64,000 nt of DNA, from NCBI GenBank assembly GCA_008360975.2, contig CM039182.1:51038491-51102490 (forward strand). The letters are read 5' to 3'. The DNA is from Lichenostomus cassidix (lineage: Eukaryota > Chordata > Aves > Passeriformes > Meliphagidae). The position numbers and the translations under genes are program-made. Positions 26,931 through 39,317 of this stretch are shown piece after piece. The notes under the pieces are model-generated. The model saw only the letters and a list, made by a program, of their open reading frames with translations. It was not told the origin of the DNA and made no database searches. The first letter of the stretch is position 1, and each line of letters opens with the position of its first letter.

Positions 26931-28355
26931 GAATCACAGAATCATTTAAGTTGGAAAAGACCTCTTAGATCATTGAATCTAACCTTTTGCCAATTCCCAC
27001 CTTATCAATTAGACCATGGCATGACATGCCACTTCCAGTCATTTCCTGAAGAGCTCCAGGGAAGGTAACTTCACCACCTGGTGAGCAATCTATTCCCATG
27101 GGTTTAACAACCCTTTTAATGAAGAAATTATTCCTGATGTCCACCCTGAACCTTCCCTGGCATAACTTGAGAGTTATGTCCTCCCATCCTGTCACCTGTT
27201 ACCTGGGAGAAGAGACAGACCCTCACCTGGCTACACCCTACTTTCAGGCAATCATTGAGAGTTATAAGGTCTTCCCTGAGCCTCCAATAGGCTAAACAGC
27301 CCCAGCTCCCTCAACTGCTTCTAGTAGGACTTAGCCCTAGACCCTTCACCAGCTGCATTGCCCTTCTCTGGACAAGTTCCAGCACCTCCATGCCTTTCTT
27401 GTAGTGAGGGGCCCAAAACTGAGCACAGGATTTGAGATGGGGCCTCACCAGTGCTGAGTACAGGGAAACAATCACTGCCCTGGTCATGCTGGCCCCACTG
27501 TTTCTGATACAGGCCAGGGTGCCATTGGCCTTCTTGGCCACCTGGACACACTGCTGGCCATGTTCAGCTGCTATTGACAAACACTTCCCGATCCTTTCCT
27601 ACCAGGCAGCTTTCCAGCCACTGTGTCTCTAGACTGTAGCACTGCCTGGGGTTGTTGTGGCCAAAGTGTAGGACCTGGAACTTGGATGTGTTGGACCTCA
27701 TACTGTTTTTGGCCCATTGATGCAGCCTGTCCAAATCCCTCTGCAGAGCTTTCCTACTGCAGAGCTTTCCCTCCACAGAGCTTTCCTACCCTCCAGAAGT
27801 AGAGAATCTACCCTCCAGCAGATCAACTTGGTGTCATCCATGAATTTATACTCAACCCTCATCCAGGTCATTGATAAAGATATTAAACAGGACTGGCCCC
27901 AACACAGATCCACGGGGGACACCACTGGTGACTGTTTACCAACTGGATGCAGCACCATTTGCCATGACTCTCTGGGCTGAGCCATCCAAGCAGTTTTTAA
28001 TCCAGCAGAGGGCACCCATCCAAGCCACGGTGTGCCAGTTTTCCCAGGAGAATGTCATGGGAGGTTTGTCATGGCAGTATCAAAGGTTTCCTGATGTCTA
28101 GTTAGACAACATCCACAGCCTTCCCCTCATCCACCAGACAGATCACCTGGTCATAAGAGGAGATCAGGCTGGTCAGGCAAGACATGCCTTTCCTAAATAT
28201 ATGCTGGCTGGGTCTGATCCCTTGTTTGACCTGTAAGTGCCATGTGCTCACACTCAAGAAAACCTGTTCTGTAACCTTTTCTGGCACCAAGGTCAGGCTG
28301 ACGGGTCAGTATCCTGCATCCTCCTTCCAGCCCTTCTTGTGGTTGGTGTCACAGT
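26931..28355 (-). mobile_element. CR1 LINE, antisense, reverse-transcriptase half of ORF2, decayed
   Basis: The + strand opens with gaatcacagaatcatttaag, the reversed 3' end of CR1. Minus-strand frames then give CR1 reverse-transcriptase and C-terminal strings: NFFIKRVVKP; QVAKKANGTLACIRNSGAS and YSALVRPHLKSCAQFWAPHY (27311-27580); RDLDRLHQWAKNSMRSN and VLHFGHNNPRQCYSLE (27564-27776); and LVDEGKAVDVV (28102-28290). The order is that of ORF2, but the frames are broken by shifts and stops. A local triplication with a 16-bp period sits at 27744-27788. The higher-coordinate edge is where CR1 similarity fades and is uncertain by tens of bases. Confidence 0.95.
27744..27788. repeat. Three-copy tandem repeat inside CR1, period 16 bp
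   Basis: cagagctttccta, cagagctttccct and cagagctttccta start at 27744, 27760 and 27776. A typical CR1 has one copy here, so the expansion happened after insertion or in its source copy. It adds to the frame damage of this element. Confidence 0.85.
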
Positions 28356-31300
28356 GGTGAATTCAACCACCCTAGAGAATGTGTATGATTCAAAAATAAT
28401 TGTCAGGAACACTGTTGAAAAAAACAGATCTTTCACTTGAGAGCTTTGTTTTCCTTTTTTTACTGCCTCATAAATAAATATTGCTATACTAATGTTGTTC
28501 AAATAGTTTTTCATAATCTATTACCTTGAATTTTACCACAGTTAATATCAAGATCCATATACCTAAAATATTAATCAAAATATTTCTGAAAGAGCATTTG
28601 CTGTTGAAAATATACCATATTGACAATAAATATCTATCTCTGCTTCCACAAGAACCTTACATAAATATAAAAAGGTTTTTTCTCTTGTTAGATTGAATGC
28701 TAAAAGTATTTTATTTTAACTCAGTAGTGTATATGTATATACAATGTTAATATGCATAGAATCAATTTGTATGTACATGTATAAATAAAAAGTGCAGAAC
28801 TTGGCTTGTATTTTTTTGTTTGCTTTTGTTGTTTTATATAGCACAGTCCCTAAAGATTCTACCAGAGTCAAAAGATTTACCCTCCCAAAGAAGGGGCTAT
28901 CAGAATTGGCAGAAGGTTCCAGTACAGATGACAGGAAAACATGCTGCTAGATCTATGTGGGCTATGAAAGAATAATTTCCATTTTCTTTAACTCTGAGAT
29001 TAATTTTTGACTGCTAAACTAGTGTTGATTATCCTGTTTCTTTTGGAATGGGTCTTTAGTAAATATCTGATTGATCTAGTTCTTAATAAATGTATTTTTT
29101 ATTTTCTTCCTTGAGATGCTTATATTGAGTTTAATGACTTGGAAGCTGTGGTGGAAATTCTACATTTAAAACTCACAAGAAGTAACATGTTAAAGCTGTA
29201 TATTTAAATCCATAGGAATATGCTTGCTCAGTGACTATGCTAATAATAAATTATGTGCATAAATGTACACACAGAGACTCTCTCACCTTACTTATTTATC
29301 TCCGCTTTTTCCCTTATCCCCTTTTCTAAGTTGAGCAGTCCTTGAGGGAATGTGCTTTGAATGTACTGCGGGACTGCTGGGAAGTGGATTTGTGTGTTAA
29401 TTTTAGATTGGTTTTAAGCTTGCTGATAACTTTCCCTTCTGTGATGAGATTTCCTTTTATTAGTTAATGCTGACTTTGCTGCATTTGGACTGCATTCTTC
29501 ATCACTCTTTATGAGTAGCAAAGTTACAACCACCATAAAAGCAAAGAGCATGGAGGAAGAAGAGGTGGAATAAAGAATTTATTTTCATGTATTAGGGATT
29601 ACCACATAACTCTCAAATAGTAGAGGAAAGTGGGTTTTAATGGTCCCCCTTAAGATAGGGGTGGGGGAAAAAACCCAGACAAAAATAAAATTATTTACTT
29701 AGACTTCCTCTGTGTCTGCATTACTGTCATTCTTTTTTCAGACTAATGATTAAATGATGCATTTTTATTTATTCAGATTTGATTAGTAGGAGTGTTATTT
29801 AAATATTTATTTTCCTTCTGTGTTAACAGTAGTTTGACAAGAGAGATTCAAGGTGAGCTGAATATTATGAAGAAGAAAGGGAGATTCAGGGGCATCCCTG
29901 TGAAAACTAGGAGTACTGTAGGGTTCAAACGTGGGTAATTTGAGGCTTGCAACATATTTGTGTTGAATGGGGAGCAGGTGAAATTGGACGAATTTGTTTC
30001 TTCCTTTATCCAATCATATCCAGTCATAACCAGCTTATCTTACGAGAAGAAATTGAGAATTTTGGTTAAAGTTTGATTCTGGCTGTTTCCCAGATATTAC
30101 TGTTTAGGTTTGCTCTCAAAAGATATGGAGTTTGTCCATTAGCCTATTTTTCATTACTCAGTTTTAAGTTGAAAAGCAAAGGAGAGTTTCTCTAAGAAAA
30201 TTTATGTCACATATGATTTTATTTTCCAATCACTTTTGATTTTGTCATCATTTACTTGTTTTTAAAGTACTTATCCGACTCTCCTGAACCTGTGGTGCAG
30301 TATCATTATAATGCATTTTAAAGACTAAAAAGAAATTGCTCAGTTCATAGTATCTCAAGATATTACAAGAAAAATGCTTGTTCTGAAGTAGTGATTTCTG
30401 GTGCTTCTTGACTTCTAGCATTTATGTAGCCAAATTATGACACCAAATTTAACACTTATGTGAGAAAAGCATTTGAGTTGTGTTAATATTGAGTAAAAGG
30501 AATGTATGCTTGCTGAGAAGAGTAGTGAAGGTGTGCAGAAGGCACAGCTGAAGTAACTGATCTCAACTGAACATAAATAACATAAAAACCTCACTAAACA
30601 AAGATACCATGGATGATACTAAAGTCCACACACTCTTAGATGTTCATATCATGAAGGGCATAGCAGCTTTTTGATACAGATGATGTATACCCATAAACAG
30701 AGTTGAGATGAACAATATTTTAATGGATATTTTAGGAAGATTTTGTGAAAAAAAGAAAAAAATAGAAAATATGTTTCTGTAGCCTCTTGTACCTTACTTG
30801 CCCTTCTGAATTTTATTGACATGTCTTTTCAGGCTAGGCAGATATCATGGAGATACATATTTATGGACTTTTCAGCTGTCTTTTCACTGTTGATTTGAAC
30901 ATTCTGATTTTGATAAAAATCTTTTGGACTTTGGTGCAGTAACAGATGGCTTTAAAATGAGGGCTGAAGATGTGCAGTATGAACAAACTGTGCACATGTG
31001 CCTCTCGGCAGAGGGATTTTAAATAGCTGTAGCTGTATGGATTCACATAAGCTGAAACTTTTCTGTTCTAGCAGTAGGACACCTTGGAAACTTCACCCAA
31101 CATACTTATAGGAGAATTACATTTAGCATAGCACTGCTCACTTTATTGTGGACCTCCAGTCAGTTCAGGACATGAGCCAAGCTAGTATGGGCCATGTCAC
31201 AAGACTGTAAAAGGTCCCTTGGCCACCTACAAGGCACGCTTCTAATACTATGGCAATTGCAGTAACAAAATCTAGTTTCACTTTTAGGTATGCTCAGCTA

Positions 31301-34277
31301 TTTGATGGCTTAAAACTAACTGTTTCTAAAACTGTCCATGCTAGTAGACAAAAGAGGAGAAGAAAAATATTTTTAAATGACAAAACTACTAAAAAGACTG
31401 GTTTAATGTTGCCATGAAATAGTAAATAAAAACCCAGGTGGAAATTTCATATTCTTTAATACTTCAAGCAACAGTGTACTGAGCATATTGAACATTTTGA
31501 GCAGTGATCCTTTCTTTCTCATTGCACACATTACACTCTCCTTTTTTTTCTTACATTGTGATTACATTTCCATACATTACCACAAACACTTCTCTAAAAG
31601 TCATGCCTTTTAAAACAGAAGCATTCAGTTTGAAAATGGTTTCTGATGCTACTGCTAAATACGTTTTTGAAACAGATTTCCCTAAACTTGTCTGTCAAAG
31701 GCGTATGGCAAGCAGTATGTACCTGTTATGTATACAGATGACCATTACTTAAGCCCAAGAAAAATAAAATTTTAATAAGCCATGCAGTTCTTTCATCTTA
31801 AAAAAAAATAAGGAAGTCAAAATTCAATTTTTGGATAAAATTGCTGCCTGTTTGGACTGTAGTCACTAACTGATGTTATGCTTTATGGGAAATAAAACCT
31901 TTTACAACCTTATTCTTCCCCGACTGCAGTCTGCAGGATTTTCTTTCCCCCTCTAAAGGTGCTTCACAGTGCAGGTATATGAGCTACTGTTGTGTCTCCC
32001 CTGGTTCAGTTTGTATTTTCAGAGTTCGGGCTTGACTTCTGCCTCCTACAATGGATATAGCAGTCAAGAGTCCCATTCCCCACACCTGAACACTGCCTGC
32101 AGGGCTCTGGCTGTGCCTGCTTTGCCTGTACCTACCCCTACTGTAGCTGCACACCTTCCTTGGGTCACAGACCAAGTACTGCTGGTGAAAACTATCACAG
32201 GAGTAGAGCAGTGAGCCCATCACCTCCTGCCTTGCTGATCACAGCACAGTATATAATTTTGGCACTTTTTTTCTGGTCACAGCTCGGGATCTTTGCTGAC
32301 CTGGTAAACAAGAGGCCTTGCTTACACAGAGGAGCAGAAGATGATGAGTTTCTTTCCCAGAGGTTGTATTTTATTAGATATTGTACAGACATAAGTAAGA
32401 GAATAACACTGCATTAGGGATTGGCATTAGCAACCTACAGGTTGCTTCCAGTGGGTATTGTGTGTTTTGTAGATATTATGTTATCAATTTTCTCTCTGCT
32501 TTGTCTGTCTTGTTTTTATTAAGGTAGTGCCTGGAGAGGGTCGATGTGCCAGTCTCTGTAAGCACAAAAAGTCTTAGGCCAAGCTCCTGTTCATATGAAA
32601 TTGGTGGTGTGGGGGTCGAAGAGAGAGAAAACACGTAGTAAGATACTTTGCTTGCCTGATGCCCTGCAGTCTGGTTTGTTCTACTGTCACTAACTACTCC
32701 CATGGAATGGTGGCATCAGCTCTGGTAGCAGTATGAAATAGTACCTCAGTGCCTCATTTGAGGAGGAGTAACTTGGAGTTCACACTCCAAGTTTTTACAC
32801 TTCTCTCTGCTGGAAAACTATGAGTGTGCTTCAGAAAAGGCAGCATAAAACCTTTGCTGTAGAAGTGGTTTCTGTTTGTTAAAGAAACAAAACAATATGA
32901 AAAAACCCCAAAACCCAAGTATGCTCTACGTGCAGCTTTAAGGGCGTTCCTTAATGAAACGCTGTTTTACTAGCCTCTCCCAGTAATGGCAATGGCTGGA
33001 AACCCTCTTTGCTTGGTTTGCTCAGCAGTTCTGCTGACCTGCACCTTCTGCCAGGCTGACAGTGCAGGTACTCAGCACATTCAGGGTTTGCCCCAGTACC
33101 TGTTTCAAGTCTCTGCACAACCTTTGCTTACTATAGTGTAAATCTGCTTTCTAAGTGTTCTTTTTAAACTAAGTTAGTACCTGTAGTAGTAGATTTTGGT
33201 AGTGGTGATAAGAGCAGTGACTTTTATATCCCTGGCTTAAAGCCATTTGGGGATGTCAAGACCTTGTAGGATCTGTTCTTAGCAGGAACAGCCCTCTTTT
33301 CTGTCTAAGTAAATCATGGCACTGTAGTGCTAGGCGTCTCTGGACTATGAGTTAGTATTTTTCTTGCCTTGTCATTATTTAAACTACTTCTCTTGCTTTG
33401 TTAGGCTTATAGTAAAAGACTAGTTCTTAATTTAGCTGGCAGTTTCTTTTTAAAATGGCTCAATGCTGTAGCAGAAAATGGCTTTTTTGTGTCAGTGGCA
33501 ACTGAAGGCTAATATTTCAGGCATGAAAGAGTAGAAGGGAGAGACTCCTTGACAGCAGGCTGAAAACCCTTCTGAAAAAAGACTTGTCTCACAGAGACAT
33601 CAGCCTCTGCAATTTCCCTGCAGTGTGGAGAGAAACACATTACAGAATCCTAAAGGACCTGAAGAGGGTCAAAAATGGTGATCCTTAATATCAGCCTGTG
33701 GCTGAAATGACATACAAGTGAAGAACTGAGCAGAGGGTCTGCTTCTTGTTTTATGCTGGGTGTAACTCAGCTGACACCATTCCCTAGAAGATGAAATATC
33801 CTTACGCTGGGATGACTGGACACTAGAGTGACAGGACTTTATGCATTAATTTATCTTTAAAAAGACCCACTGCAAGAACTTAAAGGCACTATTCAGGTAG
33901 TTTGCAGCTGGTCTCAGTGGATTAAATGACTAGGTCCTGCATGGAGTTCTGTTTGCACTGAATACCAGTAAACTCTTTAATATGTCAAGAGGATGAGCAC
34001 TCAGTAAGAAAGTGGAAAGCTATGCATAATGTTAATGCTGCTATGCAAGCTGTTACCTTAATAGTAAGAGTTTCCATGCTTTTTTTTAGGCAGGTGTATA
34101 CTAGCAGTCTGCTGTTTGATCATGTTTGCAACCAAAACACTTAGCACAAGAGGAGTGCACAGCTACCAGCTGTCAGGAATTTCCATGTTTTTCCTGTGTA
34201 CAACGAAGCATCTTTGCCTGCTTCCGTTCTTGTCTGTGTCCCAATAATTCACTAATTGCTGTACCTCTGCCTTGCAG
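28356..34277. other. Intron (TPK1, inferred), no gene seen
   Basis: Very AT-rich to about 31900, then a more GC-rich patch at about 31920-32420 with short frames on both strands but no recognisable protein or repeat. The small hairpin at 32770-32793 lies here. Confidence 0.5.
32770..32793. repeat. Short inverted repeat, 10-bp arms, 4-base loop
   Basis: aacttggagt (32770-32779) pairs with actccaagtt (32784-32793) around tcac. A tight small hairpin with no evident function. Confidence 0.85.
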
Positions 34278-34351
34278 CGACACCTGCTGCCGAGGGCAAG
34301 CTTCGCAGAAAGCTGCTTCTTGGCTCAAAGATGTTATTTGCTGTTCCCCAG
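34278..34351 (+). other. Exon-like cassette of unknown origin (not a recognised TPK1 exon)
   Basis: Seventy-four bases lie between a strong acceptor (gtacctctgccttgcag ending at 34277) and a usable donor (CCCCAG|gtgatt at 34352). The segment has several CpGs, unlike the surrounding AT-rich DNA. All three + frames are open across it. One reads TPAAEGKLRR then KLLLGSKMLFAVPQ, which looks protein-like but which I do not recognise. Its length is not a multiple of three, so inclusion in TPK1 mRNA would shift the frame. It may be a cryptic or non-coding exon, part of an unrecognised retroviral LTR, or chance. Confidence 0.2.
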
Positions 34352-34425
34352 GTGATTGCTAGTAGTTTTTCTAGAATATATCCAAGGTCCCTATCTTCTT
34401 CTTGATTCTGGTGTTATTGCAAAAG

Positions 34426-34437
34426 AAAAAAAAAAAA
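34426..34437. repeat. A12 homopolymer
   Basis: Twelve consecutive A, about 75 bases after the exon-like cassette at 34278-34351. It could be the remains of a retrocopy tail, but I see no matching gene body. Confidence 0.85.
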
Positions 34438-35627
34438 TACCCCTCAGGGCAGGAGTTTGAATCCACATGGTGTGCATGTGCTAGTCCCAAACTTAACGCC
34501 CATAGCTACACTTTGCACCAGCTATACGAGAATCTCTTTAATCTCTTTTTATGGAATCTCCTCTACTCTGCCGGTGTGGTGGGATGTGTCACTCCAGCAC
34601 AAGGAGGTGTGTTGGTGAGCTTCAGAACCGATTCAGAATGCACTGTAAATTATACATCATTCAGTAACAGCAAATTAGGATGTGTGTTTGGAAATGGACC
34701 CTCTGGAGTGAATTGAAGTAATTTTGTGGCTAAAATCTGGATTTTACTGAAGTACCAGTATTTTCTAACCACTGTCTTGATCCATTAGTGAGGGCATGAT
34801 TCCTGGCCTGTCTTTGATAACCTCCTTAATTCACATCTGGAACTGTTTTCAGCTTAAAGCAGAAGGCAGATTTTATCAGATAAGGTGAGTCCTTTCTCTT
34901 CCCTTTTTAAATCCCTGTTAGAGCTCATTTCTTCCATACCCTGACAAGAAATTGGAGGCTTAGGGTGAGCTGGAGGATGTTCAAGGTGATTCATCAGTGT
35001 CAAAGGTGAATAGAAACCAGTGATCATACTTCTAAAACTGAAAAACAAAACTTAGGATGAGGCTGAGTGCTTTGGAAAATCACGTCAGTAAAGTACAGAT
35101 GTGTTTGAAGATAGATGTAACTCTGATTCTCCATTTCTTTCTCCCTCCAAGCTGCTGTGGGGCTCACTCGCTCAGTGTGCTGGTAGCCAAATGGAAAGAC
35201 TGAATGGAGGGAGATCCTGGAAGGGGGCCACTTGAGTTTTGTTCAGAAAGACATAGATCTGTCAGCTGCAATCTTTTGTTCTTTCCTCAGGCAGGTTTCC
35301 CAATAGTTTGGTCAAAGATTGAGCAAGAATAATTGAACTGGACACACTAACTCTAGTATATGGGCTCACAGGTATGCTGCAAATCAAATGAGTTTGTGCA
35401 AAAAAATTAGCAGAATGTCTGCTGGCTAGGAATTGAAAATACACCAGGAGGCAAACTTTAGTGATATCCTCTTAGATGAGAGATTTTGTTAGTTTATAGT
35501 TCAGTGAAATATATTTCCCAGTGTCAAAATAGATAACTTATATCAGTAATAGAAAAATAACATTGTTTTTTCCAGCATGAAAGCAATCCCAACAGAGATA
35601 CACACACAGTGTACCATGCTAATGCAA

Positions 35628-35650
35628 TTCTACTTTAATACAAAGTAGAA
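35628..35650. repeat. Short inverted repeat, 9-bp arms, 5-base loop
   Basis: ttctacttt (35628-35636) pairs with aaagtagaa (35642-35650) around aatac. Probably a chance palindrome in AT-rich DNA. Confidence 0.75.
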
Positions 35651-38600
35651 ATTTAATATCATTCCTGAGATGTTACTATTGCATTATCAAAAATGAATTT
35701 CAGCAAGAGCAAAATGACTGATGTTCCAGGCAATATTATTAAAATTTGCAGCATATCTCTTATAGACTGCAATAATAATTCAAAGGTTACCTTTAATTGT
35801 TTGTTGTGGGTTGTTCTTTTTTTTATTTTTTTAATTAATTTTTCTGTGTGGTTAGTTTTAATTATTTCTTCTTCTATAAACATTTCTTTCTTAGTATTCT
35901 TATTTTTTATCAGAACAGTAGTTTGGTAGTTCTCTTATTTAGGTTTGGTTTTGGGGTTTCTTTCCCAAATGTATATTGCATGATTTGACTGTTGAATGGA
36001 TGGTGTCATTCCTCTTTAGAAGAGGAGAGTCTGGGAATGCCCTGGTGAATTCAGCTGTGTTAGGATGTTTCTTTAAACACTTGTTATTTTCACTATATGT
36101 GAGGAAATGCACCCCTCATGCCTGGGAAGAAAAGAGATATAATTTGATTTCCTATCTGTCTCCACTCTCAAACCAGATGATTGCCTCCCTGGTGGTTGTC
36201 TCCTCCCCCTGCAAAGGCATTCCTGAATGTTGGTTTGTGGTGGCTGGGAGAGCAGCATCAGTGCTGACTCAGTGTGAGCCTTGTTTGCTGCTGGAAGGAT
36301 GCAGCATCTTTACATCAGGCATAGTGTAACACACAATTCCCTTCTCTCCAGTGGCATAGGAGCTGTTCAAAGGGAGAGAGTGATAGCAATGCTGTCTCTG
36401 CAGCTCCCTGGGCACAGACACTCTCTCCAAGACCTGTTTGCCTCCACTCTGCATTTGCCCAGGGTGTGGTGTGGGCTTTGACAAACTGCTGGCATGGGAA
36501 CAGCTTGGCTTGGTGGTCTCATCCTTGGTAGTGTGACAGGACAGTGCACAAGGTTATTGCATGTAGAGAGAAAAAGCATGACCCTTACCCCTTTTATTCT
36601 TGCTTGTGGTATGAGAACCTGTCGTCTTTGCTTTGTTTTCAGAATTTTCTTCTACAAAACCCCAGGAGGTCCATGCTCGTCTGCTTATACTTTTTACTTT
36701 GCTCTCACAATTGCTAAATTTTAAGTAAAGTAAACTAATTATGCGGTTCATAAAGCAGATCCTGGAATAGGAGGCAGTGGGCATGTGGAGCAGCAGTGGG
36801 GCAGAATGGAGAGGGGTGAGGACCAGCTGCATGTAGGAACCTCTCAAATTATGGCTTACAGCAAATACTATATTATGGCCCTCCAGATAAGCCTTTTATA
36901 CTGTAGAAGTTAGGTGTTGGGTTGGCTACAGGAGGAATTAATCACATAAAGGAAAGTTTAACCTTTTTCAGTTAGTCTCAGCTATTGATTATGATTGGCT
37001 AAAAGAGCATCAAATGTTTTTGAGATGGAAAGCTAGCTGTAAAACCAGATTTCTGAAACTTCTTTTCTCTGCCAGGGGACTATTGATAGGCTGTGACTTG
37101 GCAGTACTCAGTTTTACCTGTGAACAAGATAAATTAAAGGACCAGAATCTCTAGTTCTCTCTTTTTCAAACATTATTTTAGTTTACAATGGTGGCAGTTT
37201 GGTCACCTTTTAATCTTTCACAGAGAAATCATTGCATCCTTAAGTAAAAACCCCCTTCGAACTGCAAAATCCAGAAGCTCTGGTGACTGTAGCGAGCAGG
37301 TGGTGAGGCATTATGCAAATCCTTTTCTTCATTGGCAAAACCATGCTTGTTGCCTTTATGGCACAGATGTACCTTTGTAGCATCCTGTGAACCAAAGATT
37401 CTGAGGTGTCTTTCCAGGTCTGTGTGAGAGTCAGTGTCATGTGTGCAACCAGGGCATTGCTGTTCCTGTTCCTTGCAAGGGAGAACAGTTGCCCAGTGTT
37501 GGATGTTCAGCTCTGCATACAGCCAGCCATTCGCCATAGGGGCTTAGTTATGTTATTATCACAATATGATAATAAACCTCTTTCATGAAAACTCGTAAGA
37601 GAGAGGATCTTGCCTTAAACACATGGTGCTGAAGTGGGCTGGTTGAACTTGACCTTGAGTATCTTAGCCAATTCATGACCAATAGAGACATCTGAAAGTA
37701 AACAAGTAAAAAGCAGTGAGAAAATAAATGTTTTACATGAAAGTCCTTTCTTACACATACTAATATGTGTTTGTGGTGGAGTTGGATTTGGTTTGGGGTT
37801 TGTATTTGTTTTTTTTTTAATGTAGGGTGGTTGGTGTTTTGTTTATTTGGTTGTTTTTAACTCTCTAATATTCAACATTTAAGGATCAGGCCTGGGAATT
37901 CCCCTGTATTGGGATGCTATCAGAGGCCTGGTCAAGAATGGATGAGCACAAGGAAAGAAAACTGGCTATCTGGGTAAGACAGGAATTCTCTTCTTTTAAA
38001 ACAGGGACATAAGTGCCGGGTGAAAAGACTCATTTCTGTATAATTCTTGTGCTTCAAAGCCCAATATGTAGTGTTACTGTAGGGTCATGAAAGATGAATC
38101 CAGATTAAACAAGCAAAAGGGCTTTTTTTAAATCATTTTACCAGTTCTTCACTAGCAATACTGATTTAAACAAGGTTGAGTGCAGGAACACACTACTTTA
38201 AATGAAAATGTTGTGTACTAGTCTGGAATCTCCAGCACATCTGGCAGATAAAGTAGCATGGGATTGGTACAGTGATTCAAATCACATTTGAATACCCTGT
38301 CTTCTAATATTTTCTGTTCCTGATAGTGAAGTGTTTAGTATGGACAGAGCTTGTAAATTAAATAGAATATTGATATCCTTTTTTGGCTAACACACTTGGC
38401 TGATTTAAATAAGGATATATTAGATATACTTAGAACATTTTTATAAGCCATATTTCTCTAGAAAATTTAACAGGGTGATAATTTCCAATTAAGTAGCAAC
38501 ATTGAAATGGTACACTTTTTATAGTAGTGCTTATAGCTGCTGTATAGTTCTTAGGGTTCTTTTTCACTGACCCATTTTGAGAACAAAGAGCAGCAGATAC

Positions 38601-39242
38601 AATATGTAATGTATTACCATTTGAACAAGGCCGTGTCTTGGGGTTTTGCTTGTTTGTTTCACAGGGAATATGTTCTAAAAGCAGACTTTCAGAATAAGCT
38701 CAGGTGTGCTAAATCTGTGGTTTTGTTTATGGAATGCACAGGTTTCAACTACAAGGGGAAAATGGCCTTAAAGAAGAGGCCAATATTTCTGGTCAATAAA
38801 GATTAAGTGGTTTGACTTATACTCAAGGGATGGCACAATGCTTCTGTATTAGCATTAATTTAAAAGTGGATATAATACAGTTAGATAGGAGGTAATTTAA
38901 ACAAAACAAAGAATTCTCACCTGGTTTGCATGAATTCACTTCTGAACTGCAGACTTCAATATATGCAAAAGTCTAGTCTCTCTTCTTCAAAAGGAAAAAT
39001 ATCGACCAAAATGAGAAGGAAAAGTTCTTTCATTTTGCACTTTTAGGCCTATTTATCTTCACAACACATTGAAATTGAAGGCCTGGAGCAGTAACTATAG
39101 CATTTTGATAAAAGTCATGTGCAATGTACTGATTATCTTTGTAACTGGAAATTAGACATGGGCAAATCTACTCAAATCAGGTTTTGAATAGTTTAGAACA
39201 CTGAACAGTCCCAAATTTGAAGGCTGGAGTCCCCAATGAACC

Positions 39243-39317
39243 TCTACTTTTCTGTTCACGCTGGGTCTTTCTTCCAGAATATATCTACTTTTCTGTTCAC
39301 GCTGGGTCTTTCTTCCA
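39243..39317. repeat. Two-copy tandem duplication, period 41 bp
   Basis: A 34-bp unit beginning tctacttttctgttcacg and ending gggtctttcttcca occurs at 39243-39276 and again, identical, at 39284-39317, with 7 bases between. The perfect identity indicates a recent slippage or duplication, possibly polymorphic. Confidence 0.95.

Noticed and set aside
34440..34465. tRNA B-box-like gagtttgaatcc as a tRNA or SINE
   Set aside because: No A box at the right distance, no cloverleaf, and no T-run terminator.
35976..36329. 117-codon + strand frame as a gene
   Set aside because: No known motif; frames on the other strand are equally open, which points to composition.
37229..37537. 102-codon minus-strand frame beginning MANGWLYAELN as a retrocopy
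   Set aside because: It reads somewhat like protein, but no parent gene, poly(A) tail or target duplication is visible. Overlapping frame 37240-37440 is open too.
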